From: Streptomyces mobaraensis | GTDB lineage: Bacteria; Actinomycetota; Actinomycetes; Streptomycetales; Streptomycetaceae | Assembly: GCF_020099395.1 (NCBI RefSeq) | Contig: NZ_CP083590.1 | Span: 4,464,001-4,528,000 of the forward strand | Reading direction: 5' to 3' | Length of the DNA: 64,000 bases | Part shown: in pieces, positions 57,689 to 64,000 of the stretch | Position numbering within the stretch: the stretch's first letter is position 1 | Layout of the letters: the number at the start of each line of letters is the position of its first letter | Program-made: the position numbers and the translations under genes | Notes under the pieces: generated by a model | The model's input: only the letters and a program-made list of their open reading frames with translations | Told to the model about the DNA's origin: nothing | The model's database searches: none

Positions 57689-59376
57689 ACGGGCGCGTCA
57701 TCGCCGACCGGTACGAGCTGGCGACGGTCATCGGCCAGGGCGGCATGGGCCAGGTATGGACCGGCTACGACCGGCGGCTCGACCGCCGCGTGGCCGTGAA
57801 GCTGCTGCGCCCCGACCGGATGGCCGGCACCGACGGCGGGGACGAGCTCCGCCGCCGCTTCGTCCGCGAGTGCCGGGTCACCGCCCAGGTGGACCACCAC
57901 GGCCTGGTCACCGTGCACGACGCGGGCAGCGACGGCGAGGACCTCTACCTCGTCATGCAGTTCGTCGAGGGCGCCGACCTCGCCGACCATCTGGCCGAGC
58001 ACGAGCCCTACCCCTGGCCGTGGGCCGTCTCGGTGGCCGCGCAGCTCTGCTCGGTGCTCGCGGCGGTGCACGCCGTCCCGATCATCCACCGCGACCTCAA
58101 GCCGCGGAACGTGATGATCCGCCCGGACGGTTCGGTGCTCGTCCTCGACCTCGGCGTCGCCTCCGTCATGGACGCCGACACCACGCGCCTCACCCGGACC
58201 GGTTCGCCCATCGGCAGCCCCGCGTACATGGCGCCCGAGCAGGCCATGGGCGGTGCCGTCGGCCCGTACACCGACCTCTACGCGCTCGGCGTGCTGCTGC
58301 ACGAACTGCTCAGCGGGGAGGTTCCGTTCGCCGGTTCGACGGCGCTCGGGGTGCTGCACCGGCACCTCTACGAACCGCCCGTCCCCGTCCGCCGGCTCCG
58401 GCCCGAGACGCCCCCGGCGCTGGAGGAGCTGGTCCTGCGGCTGCTGGCCAAGGACCCGCAGGACCGCCCCGCCGACGCGCAGGAGGTCTACCGGGCGCTC
58501 GTCCCCCTCCTGCCCGCGACCGGACGGACCGCGGACGGCCCCTACACCGGAGCCGCGGGCCACCCGGGCGGGACGGCCGGGGGAGCCATGGCCCCGACCG
58601 TCAGTTCGGTCATGGGCCCGATGAACCCCACGCGCCCCTTCCTGCTCCCGCACGCCCCCTGGCCCGACCGTTCCACCACCGTCCCCGCCCCCGCCGGGGC
58701 GGCGGCCCTCGCCGGGACCCCCGCCCCCGGAGCGGCGCCCGTGGCCACCGGAGCGCCGGCGGGCTTCCCCGCCGCCGCCGACGCCGGCTTTCCCGCGGGT
58801 CACACGCCCACCGGCGGGGCCGACGTCGCCGGGGCCGTCGAGGAGGTCAAGAGGCTGCTCGACCAGGGCGGCATCACCCAGGCCGTCGACATCCTCGGGG
58901 CGATCCTCCCGGCCGCCGCGGCCGAGCACGGCGAGCACTCCGGCGTCGTCCGGAGCCTGCGCAAGCAGTACGCGGCGACGCTCATGGACGACGGCCAGTA
59001 CCGCCGCGCCCTCCCCGAACTGCACCGGCTGATGGACGACTACGCCGCGGAGACCGGCCCGCGGGCCGCCCGCCAGGTGCTGCGCTTCCGGTACGACGCC
59101 GCCCAGTGCCTGGAACAACTGGGCGACGCGGCCGGCGCGCTCGACGAGTACCGCGCGCTGCTGCCGCACTTCCAGCACGATCCGGACGACCTGGCGACCG
59201 CGTTCGAGATACGCCGGCGCACGGGCCACCTCCTGCTGTCCCTCGGCGACCGCCACGCCGCGCACGAGACGCTGATGGCCCTGCTCTTCGACGCCGAGCG
59301 GGTGCACGGTCCGCACCACCCGCTCCCCGCGGAGATCCGCCACACCCTCCGCTGGCTGGGTGAGGTCCGGGCGTGA
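57685..59376 (+). CDS. Soluble Ser/Thr protein kinase with helical-repeat C-terminal domain
   Basis: The 563-residue Hanks-type kinase has the glycine loop GQGGMGQVW, Lys39 in VAVKLL, the catalytic HRDLKPRN with Asp137, the metal motif DLG at 155-157 (DFG in most relatives) and SPAYMAPEQAMGG. There is no membrane helix after the kinase domain, unlike PknB. Instead a Pro/Ala linker (about 275-370) leads to a C-terminal helical region (about 380-560) with TPR-like pairs (ALPELHRLMDDYAAETGPRAARQVLRFRYDAAQCLEQLGDAAGALDEYRALLPHF pattern). It overlaps the upstream membrane-protein gene. Confidence 0.92.
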   Translation: MNGRVIADRYELATVIGQGGMGQVWTGYDRRLDRRVAVKLLRPDRMAGTDGGDELRRRFVRECRVTAQVDHHGLVTVHDAGSDGEDLYLVMQFVEGADLADHLAEHEPYPWPWAVSVAAQLCSVLAAVHAVPIIHRDLKPRNVMIRPDGSVLVLDLGVASVMDADTTRLTRTGSPIGSPAYMAPEQAMGGAVGPYTDLYALGVLLHELLSGEVPFAGSTALGVLHRHLYEPPVPVRRLRPETPPALEELVLRLLAKDPQDRPADAQEVYRALVPLLPATGRTADGPYTGAAGHPGGTAGGAMAPTVSSVMGPMNPTRPFLLPHAPWPDRSTTVPAPAGAAALAGTPAPGAAPVATGAPAGFPAAADAGFPAGHTPTGGADVAGAVEEVKRLLDQGGITQAVDILGAILPAAAAEHGEHSGVVRSLRKQYAATLMDDGQYRRALPELHRLMDDYAAETGPRAARQVLRFRYDAAQCLEQLGDAAGALDEYRALLPHFQHDPDDLATAFEIRRRTGHLLLSLGDRHAAHETLMALLFDAERVHGPHHPLPAEIRHTLRWLGEVRA

Positions 59377-59557
59377 AAAGCCTGGCGGCCAAGAAGAGCT
59401 GAGGTCTCGTCAGCCCCTCCCGCCCCACCAGCCCCGCGCATCCCGGACGCCGGCGAATCGTTGGTCGAATCAGTGGCCTCCGCCACACGGACTCCCTACC
59501 ATCGATCAACGCCAGGTCGATCGCCGTACCGCCGCACGAGCACTGCCGGGAGGCTCC

Positions 59558-60175
59558 ATGATCCGCCGAAGGACCGCGCTCTCCGCCGCCGCCGGGCTGT
59601 TGGCCGCGACACCCCTGCTCACCGCCTGCGGGTCCACCCCGCACCCCGGCGCCGCGGCCGTCGTGGGCGACGACCGGATCACCGTGGCGCAGCTCCAGAG
59701 CCAGGTGAAGGACGTCCGCGACGCACAGGAGTCGTCCCCGCAGGGCGAGCAGCTGACGGCGAACAGCGCACGGCTCAGCCAGGACACCCTCATCCGGCTC
59801 GTCCAGTACCGGATCATCGAGAAGGCCGGACAGGACAACGGGGTGGACGTCACCCGCCGCGAGCTCCAGGACGAGCGGTCGCAGGTCGAGCGCGCCAACG
59901 GCGGCGCCGAGGCGGTGCGCGCCCGCTTCCTGGCCCTGGGCATCGCCCCCTCGCAGATCGACCAGGCCCTCGCCATGGACCTCGTCCGCACCAAGCTGGA
60001 CGGCAAGCTCGGCGCCGCGCGTACCAACGACGTGCTGATGAAGACCTCCCAGGCGCTGCGCGTCGACATCAACCCGCGGTACGGCGCCTGGGACGCCAAG
60101 CGCGGCACCGCCCGCCCGCTGCAGGAGCCCTGGCTGCGGCCGGTCGCTCCGCCCGCCGCCGAGAGCCCGGTGTAG
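59558..60175 (+). CDS. SurA-N-like lipoprotein
   Basis: This 205-residue exported lipoprotein has the lipobox LLTAC with Cys24 after a basic start (MIRRRTALSAAAG). The mature part contains a SurA N-terminal-like chaperone domain: AAVVGDDRITVAQLQSQVKDVRD, LTANSARLSQDTLIRLVQYRIIEKAGQDNGVDVTRREL. The prolyl-isomerase domain of full SurA or PrsA is absent. It probably helps folding of exported proteins. The ATG follows GGGAGG. mazG follows, the usual actinobacterial neighbour. Confidence 0.88.
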   Translation: MIRRRTALSAAAGLLAATPLLTACGSTPHPGAAAVVGDDRITVAQLQSQVKDVRDAQESSPQGEQLTANSARLSQDTLIRLVQYRIIEKAGQDNGVDVTRRELQDERSQVERANGGAEAVRARFLALGIAPSQIDQALAMDLVRTKLDGKLGAARTNDVLMKTSQALRVDINPRYGAWDAKRGTARPLQEPWLRPVAPPAAESPV

Positions 60176-60242
60176 AAGAGTCCGCGGAGAGAGCCCGGTG
60201 CTGGCGGCGGGCCCCTCGGGGTCCGGTCCGGCCGCCGTCCCC

Positions 60243-60248
60243 TACGCT
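60243..60248 (+). promoter_or_regulatory. -10 box (TACGCT) of mazG, leaderless
   Basis: TACGCT ends 7 nt before the GTG at 60256, without a ribosome site. Confidence 0.5.
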
Positions 60249-60255
60249 CGACAGG

Positions 60256-61272
60256 GTGAACGACTCTGCGTCCCCGGCGGCCGGCCGGATCGTCCTGCTC
60301 ACCACCAGCCACCGCGTCGCGCCCGGACTGCTGTCCTGGCCGGCGTGGCAGACGCTGCGCGCCGCCGACCGGGTGCTCTGCGCCGACCCCGCCCATCCGC
60401 TGCTGCCCTACCTCGGGGAGGCGGGGATCACCGCCGAGACCCCGGCGGGCTCCTTCGACGCCCGGGCGCTCGTCGACGACTGCCTGGCCGGCGGCCGGAC
60501 CGTCGTCGTGATCACGTCGGCGGCGGGGGAGTCGGCCCTGACCGACGGTCTGGCCCGGCTCGCCGGTTCCGGCCGGCAGCGGATGCCGGCGCTGGAGCTG
60601 CTGCCCGGTTCGTACGACCTGCCGGGCGCCCGCCTCCTCGACCTGGTGCAGGTCATGGACCGGATCCGGGTCGCCTGCCCGTGGACCGGCATCCGCACCC
60701 ACGAGGACCTGGGCAAATACGGCCTGGAGGAGATGTACGAACTCGTCGAGGCCATCGAGACGGGCGACCGCGAGGCGCTCCGCGAGGAGCTCGGCGACGT
60801 GCTGCTCCAGGTGGTCTTCCACGCGCGCATCGCCCAGGACGACCCCGACGAGCCGTTCGCGATCGACGACGTGGCGGGCACCATCGTCGAGAAGCTCGTC
60901 CACCGGCACCCCCATGTCTTCGGCGACGCGGAGGCGGAGACTCCGGAGGACGTCAGGGCGCACTGGACGCGGACCAAGGCCGCCGAGAAGCGCCGCGCGT
61001 CCCTGACCGAGGGCGTCCCGCTGGGGCAGCCGGCCCTGGCGCTGGCCGCCAAGCTGGCCTCCCGCGTCCGCGCCGAGGGCCTGGACGTGCCCCTCCCGGC
61101 CGGTGAGGGCGTCGGGTACGCGCTGCTGGCCATGGCGGTCCGGGCCGAGGCGGAGGGCGTCGAGCCGGAGACCGCGCTGCGGGCCGCCGCCCGTACGTAC
61201 CGGGACGCGATCCGGCAGGCCGAGGCCCAAGTGGAGGCGAAGAGGGACGGTGGTGGGGAAGGGGCCGCGTAG
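60256..61272 (+). CDS. mazG: MazG nucleoside triphosphate pyrophosphohydrolase with remnant N-terminal domain
   Basis: MazG hydrolyses (d)NTPs, including damaged ones, to the monophosphate and pyrophosphate. The MazG core lies at about 130-260: CPWTGIRTHEDLGKYGLEEMYELVEAIETGD then EELGDVLLQVVFHARIAQDD, with the E-E-x-x-E...E-x-x-D metal set, and HRHPHVFGD. The usual CPWD reads CPWT. Residues 1-115 (GRIVLLTTSHRVAPGLLSWPAWQTLRAADRVLCAD) look like a shortened tetrapyrrole-methylase domain, as in YabN-type fusions, without a recognisable SAM loop. The GTG is set by TACGCT 7 nt upstream. Confidence 0.92.
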   Translation: MNDSASPAAGRIVLLTTSHRVAPGLLSWPAWQTLRAADRVLCADPAHPLLPYLGEAGITAETPAGSFDARALVDDCLAGGRTVVVITSAAGESALTDGLARLAGSGRQRMPALELLPGSYDLPGARLLDLVQVMDRIRVACPWTGIRTHEDLGKYGLEEMYELVEAIETGDREALREELGDVLLQVVFHARIAQDDPDEPFAIDDVAGTIVEKLVHRHPHVFGDAEAETPEDVRAHWTRTKAAEKRRASLTEGVPLGQPALALAAKLASRVRAEGLDVPLPAGEGVGYALLAMAVRAEAEGVEPETALRAAARTYRDAIRQAEAQVEAKRDGGGEGAA

Positions 61273-61363
61273 CCCCGCGCGGTCCCGCGCGCCCGGCGGC
61301 GGTTGCACACCCGTTCGGCTCAGTGACGGTCTTGACCGGGCGCCCTCCGGGTAACCGGACTGC

Positions 61364-61795
61364 ATGCGTACCGATGAGATGGTTCTCGCCCTGCCCGCCT
61401 GGGTCGGCGGCGCCGCCCCCTTCGCCGTCGGGCTCTGTGTCGGCGCCCTGCTGCTCCTCGCCTTCGTGTACGGACGGCGGTGGCGTGACAAGGAACCGCC
61501 GCCCCCGAGCCAGCCGCAGCGGCGGCAGGGCGCCTGGCAGACGCGCGAGGAGCACGACCGGGGGCCGTCCTCGCCGGACCACGGGCCGGGGCACGAGGAC
61601 AACGACGACGCCGTCGGCTACGTGACCGAGCACCGGGAGGCGGACCCGCTGCGCACCGAGGGCCCGGGTGAGCGCGTCCTGCCGCACGAGCTCCGGAACC
61701 CCGGGAGCCACGAGGAGGAGCTCACCGAGGAGCGACGGAAGTGGAACCCCGGGAGCAGCGGCGCCTTCGGCAGCGGCGGGGGCGGCCATCACTGA
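61364..61795 (+). CDS. Small single-span membrane protein (DUF6479-like)
   Basis: The 143-residue protein has one hydrophobic helix at about 12-36 (VGGAAPFAVGLCVGALLLLAFVYG) followed by GRRWRDKEPPPP and an acidic, His/Gly-rich tail with GAWQTREEHDRG and DDDAVGYV-like words. This layout resembles a small family restricted to Streptomyces relatives, commonly annotated as DUF6479; the function is unknown. Orientation is probably N-out, tail in the cytosol. The ATG lacks a strong ribosome site; TTGACC lies at 61332-61337. Confidence 0.75.
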   Translation: MRTDEMVLALPAWVGGAAPFAVGLCVGALLLLAFVYGRRWRDKEPPPPSQPQRRQGAWQTREEHDRGPSSPDHGPGHEDNDDAVGYVTEHREADPLRTEGPGERVLPHELRNPGSHEEELTEERRKWNPGSSGAFGSGGGGHH

Positions 61796-61906
61796 GTGGT
61801 CAGCCCTGGACGGCCGCCAGTAAGCGGCCACCGCCAAGCGGCCGCCGCCGGGCGGTCACCACGGGAAGCGAGCGGGCGGGGCCGCGCCTCGCCCCGCGCC
61901 CCCTAG

Positions 61907-61912
61907 TAGCGT
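61907..61912 (+). promoter_or_regulatory. -10 box (TAGCGT) of the cytochrome P450 gene, leaderless
   Basis: TAGCGT ends 6 nt before the GTG at 61919; there is no ribosome site. Confidence 0.45.
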
Positions 61913-61918
61913 CGGACC

Positions 61919-63217
61919 GTGCACGACAAAACCGACGACCACACCGCTCCCGCCCCGCCCGCCGCCTCCGAGGGCCCCACGCCTCCCCTCTTCACCTGGG
62001 AGTTCGCGAGCGACCCCTACCCGGCGTACGCCTGGCTCCGCGAGCACGCCCCCGTGCACCGGACCGCCCTGCCGAGCGGGGTGGAGGCGTGGCTGGTGAC
62101 CCGGTACGCCGACGCGCGGCAGGCGCTGGCCGACCAGCGGTTGTCGAAGAACCCCGTGCACCACTCCGAGGCCGCGCACGGCAAGGGCAAGGTGGGCATT
62201 CCGGGCGAGCGGAGTGCCAACCTCATGACGCACCTGCTCAACATCGACCCCCCGGACCACACCCGCCTCCGCCGTCTGGTCTCCAAGGCGTTCACGCCCC
62301 GGCGCGTCGCCGAGTTCGCGCCCCGCGTGCAGGAGCTCACGGACCGGCTCATCGACGGGTTCGCGGAGCGCGGGGAGGCGGACCTCATCCACGAGTTCGC
62401 GTTCCCGCTCCCCATCTACGCGATCTGCGACATGCTCGGCGTCCCGCCGGAGGACCAGGACGACTTCCGGGACTGGGCCGGGATGATGATCCGGCACGGT
62501 GGCGGCCCGCGCGGCGGAGTGGCCCGTTCCGTGAAGCGGATGCGGACGTACCTCGCGGAGCTGATCCACCGCAAGCGCGAGGACCTCGGTGACGACCTGA
62601 TCTCCGGGCTGATCAGGGCCAGCGACCACGGCGAGCACCTCACCGAGAACGAGGCCGCCGCCATGGCCTTCATCCTGCTCTTCGCCGGCTTCGAGACCAC
62701 CGTCAACCTCATCGGCAACGGCACGTACGCGCTCCTGCGCAACCCCGGGGAGCGCGAGCGCCTGCAGCGCGCGCTGGCCGCCGGGGACGAGAGCCTGCTG
62801 GAGACCGGGGTGGAGGAACTGCTCCGGTACGACGGTCCGGTGGAGCTGGCCACCTGGCGGTTCGCCACCCGGGACCTGACGATCGGCGGGCAGCGCATCG
62901 CGGAGGGCGACCCCGTGCTCGTCGTCCTCGCGGCGGCCGACCGGGATCCGGAACGGTTCGCCCAGCCCGACACCCTCGATCTCGCCCGCAGTGACAATCA
63001 GCACCTCGGGTACGGGCACGGCATCCACTACTGCCTCGGGGCGCCGCTGGCGCGGCTGGAGGGCCGGACGGCGCTCGCGACGCTGCTGCGACGCCTTCCC
63101 GACCTGCGGCTTTCCGCTGATCCGGACGATCTGAGGTGGCGTGGCGGGCTCATCATGCGGGGCCTGCGGACCCTGCCCGTGGCTTTCTCGCCGGAGCCCG
63201 GGCAGACGGGCACATGA
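61919..63217 (+). CDS. Cytochrome P450
   Basis: This 432-residue soluble haem monooxygenase of the actinobacterial CYP107-like type uses electrons from ferredoxin. The I-helix oxygen-binding motif is AGFETT at 256-261, the ExxR pair is in VEELLRYDGPVE, and the haem loop GYGHGIHYCLGAPLAR carries the axial Cys372. The N-terminal EFASDPYPAYAWLREHAPVHR is typical. No ferredoxin or biosynthetic cluster is adjacent, so the substrate is unknown. The start is set by the -10 6 nt upstream; the first 20 residues are polar and disordered. Confidence 0.94.
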   Translation: MHDKTDDHTAPAPPAASEGPTPPLFTWEFASDPYPAYAWLREHAPVHRTALPSGVEAWLVTRYADARQALADQRLSKNPVHHSEAAHGKGKVGIPGERSANLMTHLLNIDPPDHTRLRRLVSKAFTPRRVAEFAPRVQELTDRLIDGFAERGEADLIHEFAFPLPIYAICDMLGVPPEDQDDFRDWAGMMIRHGGGPRGGVARSVKRMRTYLAELIHRKREDLGDDLISGLIRASDHGEHLTENEAAAMAFILLFAGFETTVNLIGNGTYALLRNPGERERLQRALAAGDESLLETGVEELLRYDGPVELATWRFATRDLTIGGQRIAEGDPVLVVLAAADRDPERFAQPDTLDLARSDNQHLGYGHGIHYCLGAPLARLEGRTALATLLRRLPDLRLSADPDDLRWRGGLIMRGLRTLPVAFSPEPGQTGT

Positions 63218-63368
63218 CTATACGTCAACTTGGCTTGACCGTCTCCCGGCGTTGAACCCGGTGGGTTGTGGCGCCTGAGGGGCGTGGCTATCTTCTGCCG
63301 TCATATTCAGCAGCCACACGATCGGCAGCGGTCAGCAGCCGGTCGGCAGCAATATGAGAGGTGATCGC

Positions 63369-64000
63369 ATGCTCTCCGGGAAAGGCCGACATCGCCGTCC
63401 CCGTCAACTGCCCGCCGTGGTCGTCGCCGCGGGCGTGGCGGGCGCCGGGATCGCCATGCCCCTGCTCGGTGCCACCACCGCCGACGCCGCGGACGCCCCC
63501 ACCTGGGACCGCGTCGCCCAGTGCGAGAGCGGCGGCCTGTGGAGCGCGGACACGGGCAACGGGTTCTACGGCGGACTGCAGCTCACCCCCGACATGTGGA
63601 AGCAGTACGGCGGAACGGAGTTCGCGCCGCGCCCCGACCAGGCCAGCCGCGCCCAGCAGATCGCCGTCGCCCAGCGGATCCTCGACGCCCGCGGCCCGTA
63701 CGCCTGGCCCGCCTGCGCGGTGAAGTCCGACCTGGCCAAGGACGGCCGGGCGCCCGAGGTCAACCCGGGGATGCCGCACGACGCCGTCGAGGGGTCGTCG
63801 CACACGCCGGCTTCCGGAACGTCCGGGAAGACCGATTCCGACCGGTCTCGGGAGACGTCGTCCGACAAGGCCGAGGGCAAGACTGAGGGCAAGGCCGAGG
63901 GCAAGACCGACAAGAAGGCCGACAAGAAGGCCGACGAGAAGGCGTCCGGGAAGGCGTCGGACACCTCCGCCGGGAAGGACGCCGGTGACAAGGGCGGGAA
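63369..64000 (+). CDS. Secreted resuscitation-promoting factor, 3' end outside window
   Basis: This second Rpf-type muralytic enzyme has a signal peptide at 1-40 (ending ADA), then the Rpf domain: WDRVAQCESGGLWSADTGNGFYGGLQLTPDMWKQYGG, with catalytic Glu53, Cys52 and Cys116 (the disulfide partner in YAWPACAV). After it comes a Lys/Glu/Gly/Thr-rich linker of KAEGKTEG-like repeats cut by the window edge; a LysM domain often follows. I chose the ATG at 63369, placed 5 nt after GAGAGGTG, over the ATG at 63354. I looked upstream for the c-di-AMP (ydaO-type) riboswitch known before Streptomyces rpfA and did not find it in the 150-bp leader. Confidence 0.9.
   Translation, partial: MLSGKGRHRRPRQLPAVVVAAGVAGAGIAMPLLGATTADAADAPTWDRVAQCESGGLWSADTGNGFYGGLQLTPDMWKQYGGTEFAPRPDQASRAQQIAVAQRILDARGPYAWPACAVKSDLAKDGRAPEVNPGMPHDAVEGSSHTPASGTSGKTDSDRSRETSSDKAEGKTEGKAEGKTDKKADKKADEKASGKASDTSAGKDAGDKGG

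Noticed and set aside
63218..63368. c-di-AMP (ydaO) riboswitch before the second Rpf gene
   Set aside because: Such a riboswitch is known before Streptomyces rpfA, but I could not find its conserved blocks in this short leader. It may be before a further rpf gene outside the window.

Overview
The window is high-GC actinobacterial chromosomal DNA, almost certainly Streptomyces. The support is third-position GC bias, many GTG starts, 4-base ATGA/GTGA stop-start overlaps, proline-rich surface proteins, resuscitation-promoting factors, and the conserved chromosomal-core order pmt / rsmI / tatD / rpf / rsmA / ispE, then galTEK, ppc, pth / rplY / prs / glmU and mfd. I see no transposase, prophage or CRISPR array.

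Layout. 1-8.2 kb: protein O-mannosyltransferase (reverse, cut by the left edge) diverges from rsmI, a zinc-ribbon protein, tatD, and the overlapping rpf-rsmA pair followed by ispE. 8.2-16.2 kb: an FtsX-type permease, an ABC-F ATPase, a membrane-anchored PQQ-type propeller protein and a LuxR-family regulator with a degenerate receiver. 16.4-19.9 kb: galT-galE-galK (Leloir pathway) with overlapping ends; galT has a large repetitive N-terminal insert. 20-25.4 kb: a GNAT enzyme, a second LuxR regulator, a MarR regulator divergent from a Tam-type methyltransferase across a perfect palindrome, a Uma2 nuclease-fold protein, and a desaturase-TetR operon. 25.6-32.7 kb: ppc converges on the reverse-strand genes glmU, prs, rplY and pth, with tRNA-Gln(UUG) upstream of glmU.

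33-41.7 kb: an HTH/LAGLIDADG-like protein, an orphan histidine kinase, and the most unusual locus. It holds a YwqJ-type deaminase plus a SUKH-3 protein on one strand. Divergent from them are a WHH-nuclease/SUKH fusion and an Imm35-linker-deaminase-SUKH-4 fusion. Toxin-type and immunity-type domains are joined in single cytosolic polypeptides with no export module. A coiled-coil protein follows.

41.8-64 kb: a secreted lytic transglycosylase, a MacB-type ABC exporter, mfd, a DUF2079 membrane protein, a duplicated-domain secreted protein, an HTH-N6 methylase with an altered catalytic motif, a membrane protein coupled to a soluble Ser/Thr kinase with a helical-repeat tail, a SurA-N lipoprotein, MazG, a small membrane protein, a cytochrome P450 and a second Rpf cut by the right edge.

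Across the window, a composite palindromic repeat containing CCGTCCGGCGTTTGAGGAC marks four gene ends. Several genes appear leaderless, with the -10 box 6-8 nt before the start codon and no Shine-Dalgarno.
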